Assembly (NCBI GenBank): GCA_045627365.1
Contig: JAZQNN010000009.1
Span: 1 to 64,000 of the forward strand
DNA from: RGIG5612 sp045627365
Lineage (GTDB): Bacteria; Bacillota; Clostridia; Lachnospirales; Lachnospiraceae
DNA: 64,000 nucleotides
Direction of reading: 5' to 3'
Shown piece after piece: positions 42,580 to 50,952 of this stretch (within the stretch, counting starts at the first letter, position 1; every line of letters starts with the position of its first letter). The notes under the pieces are model-generated. The model ran no database searches and was not told where the DNA came from. It was given only the letters and a program-made list of their open reading frames with translations. Position numbers and translations under genes: made by a program.

Positions 42580-44546
42580 AAAAGCATTTCAGATTATTCC
42601 TGCTTTTGGCACTGATCGTAACTGTTTTTGCGCTTACCGGATGCCTCGGCGGCATCTTCGGCGGAAAGGATGACGAGCCGGAAAGCGGCAAGTCCGAGAC
42701 TACTACAGCCGCTCCAAAGCCGGTGGCCGAACAGATCACCCTAACCGATGCTTATCTTGCCTCGGAAGGCGGTATGATCACGCTCTACACTACCGAGGAG
42801 CGAACAGTCGAAGAGCTTGTTGAGACCGAAGAGACTGAAGCCTCTGCCGAAGAGACCGGGAAAAAGGAGAAAAACGAGGATACAGAGCCTTCAGAAACTG
42901 AGGCGCCTCAGCCTGTCTACAGGCAGGTTCAGAAGGATTTTCTTGTCAGCGCGCTTGAGCTTCCGCGAGGAACTCAGGTTTCGTCAACGAACCGCATCAT
43001 CAGCGTTGACGGTTCAACAGGCGCACTTCTTACCACCTTCAACAGCGCGATGAATGAATTTGTCGATGATGGCTATGTCATCAAATGTCCTGACTTCTTC
43101 GCCGAGTTTGTTACCCAGTACCAGGAAGTTGAGTACGACGGTTCAACATATCTTATCCTTCCGGGATTTCTGACAGATGACCGCTCCAAGCTGATCCATG
43201 AAGAGACGATGTACGTACGCACCTCCGCAACGATCTACGAGGACGCGGAAGGTCCGGCTATCGCTTCATGGGCCCGCAAAGGAACCGCGCTTGATATCGT
43301 TGATTTCGACTACTGCCTGGAAACCGGCGCGGTTCATAAATACAAAGTCAGTTTCTGCAGTGATGTTGACGGCGACGTGACAGGCTGGGTTTACGCCAAA
43401 TACTTGGTAGACAACCAGGAAGATGCCGACGCGCCGTACAACGAAAACGGTACTTTCGACATCCATAAAGACAGACATTACTCTTATGATCTGTGGGGCG
43501 GCTCGCCGGCTACGCTTGACTACTATCCGTATGAGCGCACCACATTTGACACCCACGAAATGCTTAAGGATGCGATGTGCATGTACCTTAACTGCGCAGC
43601 CGCCCGCTACTGCGACAACTACGTGGAAGCTGCTGTTGATTTCGGCTGCAATTCAGTCGTTGTCGACCTCAAGGACGGCGTGCTGGCATACGAGTCTGAA
43701 GTTGCCAGAGAATACTGCCCGACAGCATACAACTCGTCCTACTGCCCTGTTGACGAATACGCCGCTTCCATCCAGCAAATGCACGACGCCGGCCTTTACG
43801 TTATCGGACGAATCGTAGTCTTTAACGACGGTGATTTTGCTGCTGATTACTGGGAGGAGACGATCGATTCCGTTTACACATCAGGTACCTGGCCTTCGGC
43901 TTTCAGCCGTGCCTGCTGGGAGTACAATGTACGTCTTGCACAGGAAGCGATCGAGCTTTTTGGTCTGGATGAGATCCAGTTTGACTATGTAAGATTCCCT
44001 GAAAGCTCATGGTCCATTTCCGAATACGACGGCAATGCCAACTTCCGCAACAGATACGGTGAGGAGAAGGCCGAGGGCGTTCAGAACTTCCTCTTCTACG
44101 CAACTGACCAGATCCACGAAGCAGGCGCATACTTCTCAGTCGATGTTTTCGGCGAGTGCGCTTCAGACTATGTAACAGCCTACGGTCAGTACTGGCCTGC
44201 TATCTCCAATATCGTTGACGCAGTCAGCGCAATGCCATACACAGACCACTACGGACGTAGCCAGGATACATGGTCATATCCGTATTCGATCATGGCTTCA
44301 TTTGCATCTGACGCCGCCGCACGTCAGGAAGAGATCCCGACTCCGGGTATCCCGCGTACCTGGGTCACCGGCTACAACACACCGTACTGGGATCCGGTCG
44401 TTTTCTACGGCAGCGATAAACTGATCTCGCAGGTTCAGGCACTTTATGACAATGGCCTGACAGGCGGTTTCATTCCGTGGAACGGACCTTCAAGTCTCGG
44501 CAAATATTACGACTATGCAGGAGCATGGTCATACGATTATCAATAA
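42576..44546 (+). CDS. Lipoprotein SH3b plus putative glycoside hydrolase (DUF4015-like), paralogue 3
   Basis: 656 residues. Anchored differently: a signal peptide with ALTGC (Cys23) makes it a lipoprotein. A Glu/Thr-rich linker (about 85-110) precedes the SH3b-like region (TMYVRTSATIYED...GWVYAKYLV) and the hydrolase domain (SVVVDLKDGV, VIGRIVVFNDGD, EIQFDYVRFPES, SVDVFGECAS, SAMPYTDHYG, PRTWVTGY). It is the most diverged of the three but keeps both candidate catalytic acids. It couples to paralogue 2 through an ATGA overlap. No terminator separates it from the TIR gene 45 nt downstream. Confidence 0.83.
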   Translation: MKKHFRLFLLLALIVTVFALTGCLGGIFGGKDDEPESGKSETTTAAPKPVAEQITLTDAYLASEGGMITLYTTEERTVEELVETEETEASAEETGKKEKNEDTEPSETEAPQPVYRQVQKDFLVSALELPRGTQVSSTNRIISVDGSTGALLTTFNSAMNEFVDDGYVIKCPDFFAEFVTQYQEVEYDGSTYLILPGFLTDDRSKLIHEETMYVRTSATIYEDAEGPAIASWARKGTALDIVDFDYCLETGAVHKYKVSFCSDVDGDVTGWVYAKYLVDNQEDADAPYNENGTFDIHKDRHYSYDLWGGSPATLDYYPYERTTFDTHEMLKDAMCMYLNCAAARYCDNYVEAAVDFGCNSVVVDLKDGVLAYESEVAREYCPTAYNSSYCPVDEYAASIQQMHDAGLYVIGRIVVFNDGDFAADYWEETIDSVYTSGTWPSAFSRACWEYNVRLAQEAIELFGLDEIQFDYVRFPESSWSISEYDGNANFRNRYGEEKAEGVQNFLFYATDQIHEAGAYFSVDVFGECASDYVTAYGQYWPAISNIVDAVSAMPYTDHYGRSQDTWSYPYSIMASFASDAAARQEEIPTPGIPRTWVTGYNTPYWDPVVFYGSDKLISQVQALYDNGLTGGFIPWNGPSSLGKYYDYAGAWSYDYQ

Positions 44547-44591
44547 CAAAAAGGCTCCTAAGGATACCTAATAAGAAGGAAGGATCAAGTC

Positions 44592-45914
44592 ATGGCACAC
44601 GATGTTTTTATCAGTTACAGTCATAAGGACAGCAATATTGCGGATGCCGTATGCAACCGTCTTGAAAGCGGCGGCATCAGATGCTGGTACGCGCCCAGAA
44701 ACATCCAGCCCGGACACGAATGGGCTGAAGATATCATAAACGCGCTGGGTCAGAGCAAGATCATGATCCTTATCTTCACTGACTCTTCAAATGAATCCAC
44801 GCAGGTAAAGCGTGAAGTCAGCACGGCTGTCTCCTCAGGCGTTACGATAATCCCGTTCAAATGTACTGAATCAGAGCCGTCCGGCAGTATGCAATATTAT
44901 CTTTCCACGCTGCACTGGATGGATGCAATGACAGACACTCTTGATGCCTCGATCGCAAAGCTGTATGACGAATGCAGACGTATCCTCGGTTTCCCTGAGA
45001 ATCTGACTCCGGTCGAGCCTGTGAAGGCCGCTCCCGAAGTGACGAAGAAAGAAGGCAAAAAGTTTCCTGTTTGGGCAGCGATCATCGGCGCGGCTATCAT
45101 CATCGCAGCGGTTCTGTGCATAGTGCTCATTCCTAAAGGAGAAAACGAAAAGGAAAACGACTACGTTCCCGCTGTCGCAAAAAAGGAGACAGAAGAGGCC
45201 GTTGTCGTATATACAGAGCCGACAGAATCGACAGAGCCGACCGAGACCACTACGTCTGCTCCGTATGTTCCGGTCGATCCTACTGAATTCGGCGACAATC
45301 CCGACAATGATTCACCGGGGGCAGAATTCTACCTTTATGATGTAAGCAGTGTTTACAGCGATGTATATGAAAAGGGCGTATGCCTTCAGAAATATTTCGG
45401 TGATCCGGCCGAGGTGATCGAACTGCCCAAGGTTATCGACGGATGGCCTGTGACCTCCACCGGAGAGAAATGTTTTGAAGACCTGAATACAGTTAAAAAA
45501 GTCATTCTTCCTGAAACAATAGAGACTATTGGTTACCGTTCATTTTACGGCTGCAGCAGCCTGACGGACATCAATTTCCCGGATTCACTGAGAAGAACCG
45601 GAGGATGGGTATTTGCTCACACAGGACTGACCGAATTTATCGCTCCGGTCAATTTCACAGAGCTTGGTTACGGATCATTTTACAGCTGCGAAAGTCTGAA
45701 GACCGTGGTGCTGACACCGGCAGTTTCATATCTTGGTTCTGATACTTTTGCATATATTGCCCATGGTGCCACCGTTACTGTACCGAGCCCTGATGTTGAG
45801 GTCGACATAAAAGCTTTCCGTGAGGATCAGCTTGTTACTGTCATCGCACCGGAATCTTCATATCTGAAAACATACGCAAAGGCCATGAACATAGGCTTCC
45901 AGCCGATGGAATAA
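44592..45914 (+). CDS. TIR domain - transmembrane - BspA-type leucine-rich repeat protein
   Basis: 440 residues in three parts. Residues 1-135 are a TIR domain: VFISYSHKD at the N-terminus, GIRCWYAPRNIQPGHEW, a hydrophobic strand ILIFTDSS, and VKREVSTA, whose Glu75 sits where NAD-cleaving TIRs keep their catalytic glutamate. KKEGKK then precedes one membrane helix (158-180), predicting cytoplasmic TIR and an exterior C-terminus. A Thr/Pro/Glu linker leads to LRR_5-type repeats (about 255-430) with IGYRSFYGCSSLTDINFP and LGYGSFYSCESLKTVVL. Thus it joins an intracellular TIR to an extracellular LRR, the reverse order of Toll receptors. The next two genes encode SLOG-like and HD proteins. NADase activity is inferred, not shown. 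Confidence 0.88.
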   Translation: MAHDVFISYSHKDSNIADAVCNRLESGGIRCWYAPRNIQPGHEWAEDIINALGQSKIMILIFTDSSNESTQVKREVSTAVSSGVTIIPFKCTESEPSGSMQYYLSTLHWMDAMTDTLDASIAKLYDECRRILGFPENLTPVEPVKAAPEVTKKEGKKFPVWAAIIGAAIIIAAVLCIVLIPKGENEKENDYVPAVAKKETEEAVVVYTEPTESTEPTETTTSAPYVPVDPTEFGDNPDNDSPGAEFYLYDVSSVYSDVYEKGVCLQKYFGDPAEVIELPKVIDGWPVTSTGEKCFEDLNTVKKVILPETIETIGYRSFYGCSSLTDINFPDSLRRTGGWVFAHTGLTEFIAPVNFTELGYGSFYSCESLKTVVLTPAVSYLGSDTFAYIAHGATVTVPSPDVEVDIKAFREDQLVTVIAPESSYLKTYAKAMNIGFQPME

Positions 45915-45918
45915 TCAT

Positions 45919-47550
45919 ATGAGCATACCTGTTGTTGTCGGCGTGACGGGCCACCGTGATATAAGGGAGACAGACTATCCTTTTCTGAAAAAGGCCGTAC
46001 ACGACGCACTCTTCGATCTAAAAAACGAATATTCCGATTCACCTTTTATCATGCTGAATTCTCTGGCTTCCGGCGCGGATACGCTCTGCGCCGAAGTCGG
46101 GATCTCGCTCGGTATGTCTTTGGTATGCCCTCTTCCTCTCGAAATAGATGAATACAGGAAGGATTTCCCGGATGATTCGCAATTTGATAGGCTGATCCAA
46201 CAGGCGAGCGAGGTGTTTGTCGCTGACCACACCGAAAAACCGGGCGCAGACCTGACTGACGAACAGATGAGGGACTTTGCCTACCGTCAGGCAGGCATAT
46301 ATGTTGCCTCGCACAGTCACGTGCTTCTGGCGCTCTGGGACGGTAAGAAAGGGCCCGCCCATGGCTGCGGAGCGGCAGAGACAGTCGGTTTTGCGCTGAA
46401 AGGGAATTACAAAGACGGAAAGGCGATCCTTAAAGGCACAAACGACGGTGCCGTTTTACATATAAAAACCCCGCGTCAGGGAAGTTCAGATGGCCCGGAA
46501 GAAGCTCTCCTCCTCGAAAATGAACGCGGATCGCTGAAAAGCATCCTTTCGCTGACAAATGATTTCAACCGTGAATGTGCCGGTCTCCCGGATCAGCGGC
46601 CTGATAATGATCTTATCCCTGAACAGTATCTGAAGGAAGACAGGCGGCTTGCGCGCATTCATGATGTTTACTTAAAAGCAAATGCCCTCTCACTCAGGCT
46701 GCAGGAGCGTTATCTGAGGACGATGAAATGCTTTTCTGTCTTCGGGGTGCTTCTGGTGCTTGCCTTTCTCCTATATGATGAAATGGACTCCGATATTTTC
46801 CTTCCGATATACGGGCTGATAATGATCCTGTATCTGGTGATTTATCTGATCTCGAAAAAGCACGGCGCACATATGAAATACCTGCAATACCGTATTCTGG
46901 CAGAGTCTATGAGGGTGCAGCTGTTTTTATGCGCGGCCGGGATCAATGAAAATATAGGTGATTCATTTACATGGACCCAGAAGCATGAGGCAACATGGGT
47001 CAAGGAAGCAACCGGCGCCCTTTTGGCAGGCATATCCAAAGCGCAGATCCCGGACGAGGTGATCAAAAAATGCTGGATCTATGATCAGCTTGAATATCAT
47101 CGGAAAGCACTGAAGAAAAACGGCAGAAAGCTTAAGATAAACGAAAATACGGCGCGTGGAATGCTTATCGCATCGGCCTTTTTGTTTCTGGTCGTCTTTG
47201 CTTTCGAATTCTTTGCAAAAGGTCTTATGACACATGTGCTTATCCAAGAGCTGCCTGAAATATTCCTTATCCACGCAGGTCAGGAATTTACCGTGAGATC
47301 ACTTATGATGGTCCTGCTTGGAGTTGTCTCCGCCGTTACGGTATTTTTGTCCAATTATTACGATAAGCTTTCCTTTGGCAGAAAGACCGAAGATCATGAA
47401 AAAATGGCGCGGCTTTACCAGGCTGCCGATGAACGATATGAGGAAAGCAATAAAGATGAGCTGCTGCTTTCGCTGGCTCGCGAAGAGATAATAGAAAACG
47501 GGAACTGGATGTCATATTGCAGGGAAAACGCACCGACATTCAATCTGTAA
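45919..47550 (+). CDS. SLOG-like nucleotide-sensing domain with four-helix membrane effector region
   Basis: 543 residues. Residues 1-190 resemble a SLOG/Rossmann domain of the GVTGHRD type: GVTGHRDI (8-15), LNSLASGADTLCAE (47-60), CPLPLEIDEYRKDF and VLLALWDGKKG (136-145). Such domains bind nucleotides or nucleotide-derived messengers; in Thoeris ThsA a SLOG domain binds a cyclic ADPR isomer made by a TIR protein. Here the SLOG part is fused to two helix pairs (about 271-311 and 415-478) with a cytoplasmic helical region between and a C-terminal REEIIENGNWM segment resembling SLATT pore-type proteins. The gene starts four bases after the TIR stop without its own strong ribosome site, so translation is probably coupled. 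Pore-forming effector is inference. Confidence 0.78.
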   Translation: MSIPVVVGVTGHRDIRETDYPFLKKAVHDALFDLKNEYSDSPFIMLNSLASGADTLCAEVGISLGMSLVCPLPLEIDEYRKDFPDDSQFDRLIQQASEVFVADHTEKPGADLTDEQMRDFAYRQAGIYVASHSHVLLALWDGKKGPAHGCGAAETVGFALKGNYKDGKAILKGTNDGAVLHIKTPRQGSSDGPEEALLLENERGSLKSILSLTNDFNRECAGLPDQRPDNDLIPEQYLKEDRRLARIHDVYLKANALSLRLQERYLRTMKCFSVFGVLLVLAFLLYDEMDSDIFLPIYGLIMILYLVIYLISKKHGAHMKYLQYRILAESMRVQLFLCAAGINENIGDSFTWTQKHEATWVKEATGALLAGISKAQIPDEVIKKCWIYDQLEYHRKALKKNGRKLKINENTARGMLIASAFLFLVVFAFEFFAKGLMTHVLIQELPEIFLIHAGQEFTVRSLMMVLLGVVSAVTVFLSNYYDKLSFGRKTEDHEKMARLYQAADERYEESNKDELLLSLAREEIIENGNWMSYCRENAPTFNL

Positions 47551-47572
47551 TGTTTGAGAAGGAGTATGATAC

Positions 47573-49387
47573 ATGGATCTTAAAAAAAGCGCTGTCAGAT
47601 TTATCCGCGAAAGATGTGAGGGGCTTGGATATGACCTGGCAGTTGACGCACGTGAAAAAGCCGAAGGGATCTTCTTGGGGACCGGACTTAAAAAGAACCA
47701 GGTCCCGTATTCCATGCAGCAGGATACAGACCGCAGATGTCTGGAAGTAGCCGTTTCACGTTTTCTTGATTCCGGAATAGCCAAAGACGCGTTCGACGTA
47801 TATTTCTGTTATATGGAGATCTTCATAGGTAAGTACGGAAAAACGAGGCGTATGATCGAGCAGCTTTCGGAATTCGAAAACAACGGAAGCTCGCTTCTCA
47901 TGAAGCACAGGGACCATTATGCGCATTCGGTTTATGTGTTCATTCTGGGCCTGGCCATATTTGAAACGAACACAAAATACAGGAAGATCTACGCCGTACA
48001 CTACGGCCTTGACGAAGGCCCGGACTCAGCCTCCGCCGCACATCATTTCTTAAAGTACTGGGGACTTGCCGCTCTTTTCCATGACATAGGATATCCTTTC
48101 GAGATCCCGTTTGAGCAGGTCGCTTCGTACTTTGAGGTGGACAATGAAAAGCGTGAGGAACGTCCTTACCTGGCATATCACGGACTCAGTTCATATACCG
48201 GAAAGAGTGCGGAGATATTTGCGGAAAATCTGGCTGATAAACTGGGAAGCACATATAACTTTGACAAAGACTATATCCTGAAAAAAATAAACGACAAACC
48301 AAGGCATCCGGAGGCATTCAACCATTTCATGGACCATGCTTTCTTCAGCGCGTCGGTGCTTTACAAACGCCTTTATGAAGACGAGGGCTTACAGGCGGAA
48401 AAGCCGGACGTTGATGCCCTCTGCGCGGTCCTTATACACAACAGTATGTATAAATTCGTTATCGCGAATTATAAAGATCCGGGCAACATTCCATTCAAGG
48501 CTGAACTGATGCCTCTCGCTTATATGCTTATGCTCTGCGATGAGCTGCAGTGCTGGGACCGCACGGCTTACGGAAGAAACTCACGTCTGGAACTCCACCC
48601 TATGGACTGCAGCTTTGAGTTTGAAAACGGAGCCATAAGTGCAGCTTATATCTATGATGAATCGCAGCGTTTCAAGGAGGCAAACCTCAAGAAAAAGGCA
48701 CCGGGCAAGCCTGCTTTTGACGCTGATATCGCAAGTATAGTGGACTTAAGCCTTGTGGGGCTGACCTCCTCGATCCTCTGGGAGAAAAACGAAAGAAGCA
48801 AAAAACGCACATACCTTTCAGACAGCAGCTTCTTAAGCCTATACAACTTCGCAGTGGCTTTAAACGGAAGATGGCTTCTTACGGATGGCTGGGAGCAGGC
48901 CAAAGCAGCCGGTACCTCGCGTGAGTATCTGGATGCAAATATGGGCGCTTTTGCCGAAGCCTTTGAAAATCTTTCCCTTGAGTACAAGCTTTCAAACATC
49001 AACCAGGCCAAGAGTTTCGATTACTACCTGAATGAGATCGGTGCATTTTATACGGACCGCCCGGTGGATTTCCCTCTCCTTGAAGAGTTTTCGGAAAAAG
49101 AGTGCAGGATCATCGGACCTCTTGAGCATGGCAGATGGCTTAGGGATCATCTGGAAATGGGCTGGAAGCAGGGAGACTTTACAGGCGATGAGCGTGAGCT
49201 TATGCGTGCGCACCGCGATATGATAGATGATTCATTTCTTGTTAAGGGTGAGCTGACGCAGGAGGCGTGCTCGCTGCACTACAAGATGCTGAATAAAGAA
49301 GAACAGGACAAAGACGTGAAGCCAATGAACGCCATGCTTGACCTTCTGAATATCTTTGACGGAGTGAGAGTTTACAGACTGAAATAA
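47573..49387 (+). CDS. HD-domain phosphohydrolase with RyR-like C-terminal domain
   Basis: 604 residues, no membrane helix. The HD fold covers about 105-330: HYAHS (His115, His118), ALFHDIGYP (His170-Asp171), DHAFFSA (His255), LIHNS (His289) and LCDELQCWDR (Asp323), a full metal-ligand set. HD enzymes hydrolyse nucleotides or cyclic nucleotides. Residues about 508-575 contain EHGRWLRDHLEMGWKQG followed by a HRDMIDD segment, matching the short RyR (ryanodine-receptor) repeat seen in bacterial nucleotide-signalling loci. AAGGAGTATGATAC precedes the ATG, 22 nt after the SLOG gene, and a terminator follows. I infer a messenger-degrading or off-switch enzyme for the TIR/SLOG pair, untested. Confidence 0.78.
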   Translation: MDLKKSAVRFIRERCEGLGYDLAVDAREKAEGIFLGTGLKKNQVPYSMQQDTDRRCLEVAVSRFLDSGIAKDAFDVYFCYMEIFIGKYGKTRRMIEQLSEFENNGSSLLMKHRDHYAHSVYVFILGLAIFETNTKYRKIYAVHYGLDEGPDSASAAHHFLKYWGLAALFHDIGYPFEIPFEQVASYFEVDNEKREERPYLAYHGLSSYTGKSAEIFAENLADKLGSTYNFDKDYILKKINDKPRHPEAFNHFMDHAFFSASVLYKRLYEDEGLQAEKPDVDALCAVLIHNSMYKFVIANYKDPGNIPFKAELMPLAYMLMLCDELQCWDRTAYGRNSRLELHPMDCSFEFENGAISAAYIYDESQRFKEANLKKKAPGKPAFDADIASIVDLSLVGLTSSILWEKNERSKKRTYLSDSSFLSLYNFAVALNGRWLLTDGWEQAKAAGTSREYLDANMGAFAEAFENLSLEYKLSNINQAKSFDYYLNEIGAFYTDRPVDFPLLEEFSEKECRIIGPLEHGRWLRDHLEMGWKQGDFTGDERELMRAHRDMIDDSFLVKGELTQEACSLHYKMLNKEEQDKDVKPMNAMLDLLNIFDGVRVYRLK

Positions 49388-49402
49388 ATATACGTATCAC
49401 GC

Positions 49403-49434
49403 AAAAAGGGAGGCTCTTGAGCCTCCCTTTCTTT
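49403..49434. terminator. Bidirectional terminator between the island and the phosphoribosyltransferase gene
   Basis: GGGAGGCT and AGCCTCCC pair (408-427 of the 49k block) with AAAAA on the left and TTTCTTT on the right. It ends the plus-strand island and, on the minus strand, the apt-like/mrp/htpG genes. Confidence 0.93.
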
Positions 49435-49455
49435 ATGCTTTTGGTTCACTTCTTA

Positions 49456-50019
49456 TCAGTCTAACGGATTGCCTTCCTGATCGAAAAGAGGAAGATGGCC
49501 CAGGCATGTAAGGTCGAATTTCTTCTCTGCATCGCCTTCTGCCAGGATGCACATACGTCCCACGATCTCAGCGCCGGCCTCTGTAACGAGCTGCTCTACT
49601 CCGCGAAGTGATTCGCCGGTCGAAATAACGTCATCGACGATAATGACCTTCTTGCCCTTGATGGCTCTTGCGTCCTTGCCGTCCATGTAAAGACTCTGAA
49701 CAGCCTCGGTCGTGATTGAGCGTACCTTGGTCTCGAAAACGCCGTCCATATAAAGCTTCTTGGCTTTGCGAACGAGGCAATAGGTGTTGCGTCCGCTCTG
49801 ACGTGCCATCTCGTGGATCAGCGGAATGGCTTTGGCCTCCGGAGCAACCATGTAATCAAAATCTGCCGGAGCCTTCTTCAGAAGTTCCGCTGCGCATGCG
49901 CATGTAAGCTCTACATCGCCGAAAATAACGAAGCCGGCGATCACCAGGTCATCTGATGCCTTGCAGATAGGGAGGGCCCTTTTACAGCCTGCTATGGTCA
50001 TTTCATAAGTTGTTTTCAT
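49456..50019 (-). CDS. Type I phosphoribosyltransferase, Apt-like
   Basis: 187 residues. The PRPP-binding motif is KVIIVDDVISTGESLRGVE (about 123-141). The PRT fold includes DYMVAPEAKAIPLIHEMA and a flexible-loop region YCLVRKAKKLYMDG. The PEAKAIPLIHEMA segment resembles adenine phosphoribosyltransferases (ESRGF region in others), so salvage of adenine to AMP is likely but not proven; xanthine PRT-like alternatives exist. It follows mrp and is the last gene of that minus-strand group; GGAGGACGTGAT precedes the ATG. Confidence 0.83.
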   Translation of the reverse strand: MKTTYEMTIAGCKRALPICKASDDLVIAGFVIFGDVELTCACAAELLKKAPADFDYMVAPEAKAIPLIHEMARQSGRNTYCLVRKAKKLYMDGVFETKVRSITTEAVQSLYMDGKDARAIKGKKVIIVDDVISTGESLRGVEQLVTEAGAEIVGRMCILAEGDAEKKFDLTCLGHLPLFDQEGNPLD

Positions 50020-50053
50020 ATCACGTCCTCCAGTTCAGCCTTTACCGGGTATA

Positions 50054-50923
50054 TTATTTCTCTTTAAGTGAAAGCAGTACATCTACGCCTGCAGCCAGCT
50101 TATCTCCATTGTCAACTGCTTCGAACTTTCCTGCGTCTGCAAGCTGAGCCTTGGCCGGCTCGATCGGAAGCTTGCCGAATACAGGGATATTAAGTCCTGC
50201 TGCGATCTCATCGATCTTGCTCTCGCCGAAAATATTGACCTTCTTGCCGCAGTCCGGGCACTCAAAATAGCTGAAGTTCTCAACGATTCCAAGTACAGGA
50301 ACTTTGACCTGCTTAGCCATATTGTAAGCCTTCTTAACGATCATGGTTACAAGGCTCTGCGGTGATGTAACGATCACGATGCCGTCAAGCGGAACTGACT
50401 GGAATACTGTCAGAGGAACATCGCCTGTTCCCGGAGGCATATCGACCAGAAGGTAATCAATATCGCCCCAGACAACATCGCTCCAGAACTGCTTAACAAC
50501 GCCTGCCAGAACAGGACCTCTCCAGATTACAGGAGTCTCTTCATTGTCAAGGAGCATGTTAATGCCGATAATGCGGATTCCGCCCGGGGTCTCCATCGGA
50601 TAGATGCCGTTCTCATCGCCGTACATATCGCCCTTTACGCCGAACATCTTCTGGATCGAAGGTCCGGTGATATCTGCGTCCATAATGCCTACCTTGTAGC
50701 CCTGACGTGCAAGTTCAACTGCGAGGGAACCGGTTACAAGTGATTTGCCAACGCCGCCCTTGCCGCTAACGATTCCGATAACGTGCTTGATGGAGCTTGA
50801 TGCGTTTGCCGGCTCTAAGAGGCTTTCCGGTGCCTTATTGCTGCTGCATGTGCTTGCATGTGCACAGCCTGCACAGGCTTCTGCTGAGCAGCCTTCCTGC
50901 TCTAAATTCTTATCATCTGCCAT
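50054..50923 (-). CDS. Mrp/NBP35 family Fe-S cluster carrier ATPase
   Basis: 289 residues. Deviant Walker A with two lysines: VSGKGGVGKSLVTG. Also DADITGPSIQKMFG and VDMPPGTGDVPLT, family hallmarks, and the CxxC pair in YFECPDCGKK that binds the transferable 4Fe-4S cluster at the dimer interface. The N-terminus is Cys-rich (CSAEACAGCAHASTCSS), an extra potential cluster site as in Nbp35 forms. It probably delivers clusters to target proteins in the cytoplasm. It lies 29 nt downstream of htpG. Confidence 0.94.
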   Translation of the reverse strand: MADDKNLEQEGCSAEACAGCAHASTCSSNKAPESLLEPANASSSIKHVIGIVSGKGGVGKSLVTGSLAVELARQGYKVGIMDADITGPSIQKMFGVKGDMYGDENGIYPMETPGGIRIIGINMLLDNEETPVIWRGPVLAGVVKQFWSDVVWGDIDYLLVDMPPGTGDVPLTVFQSVPLDGIVIVTSPQSLVTMIVKKAYNMAKQVKVPVLGIVENFSYFECPDCGKKVNIFGESKIDEIAAGLNIPVFGKLPIEPAKAQLADAGKFEAVDNGDKLAAGVDVLLSLKEK

Positions 50924-50952
50924 ATTTCTAATCTCACTTTCAGATTTAATAT

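Noticed and set aside
44547..44591. Separate promoter for the TIR gene
   Set aside because: The 45-nt gap has no convincing -35/-10 pair at acceptable spacing.
38815..49387. Calling the island a classical Thoeris or CBASS system
   Set aside because: No SIR2 domain, cyclase, Cap-type or other standard component is visible; only TIR and SLOG-like parts match Thoeris.
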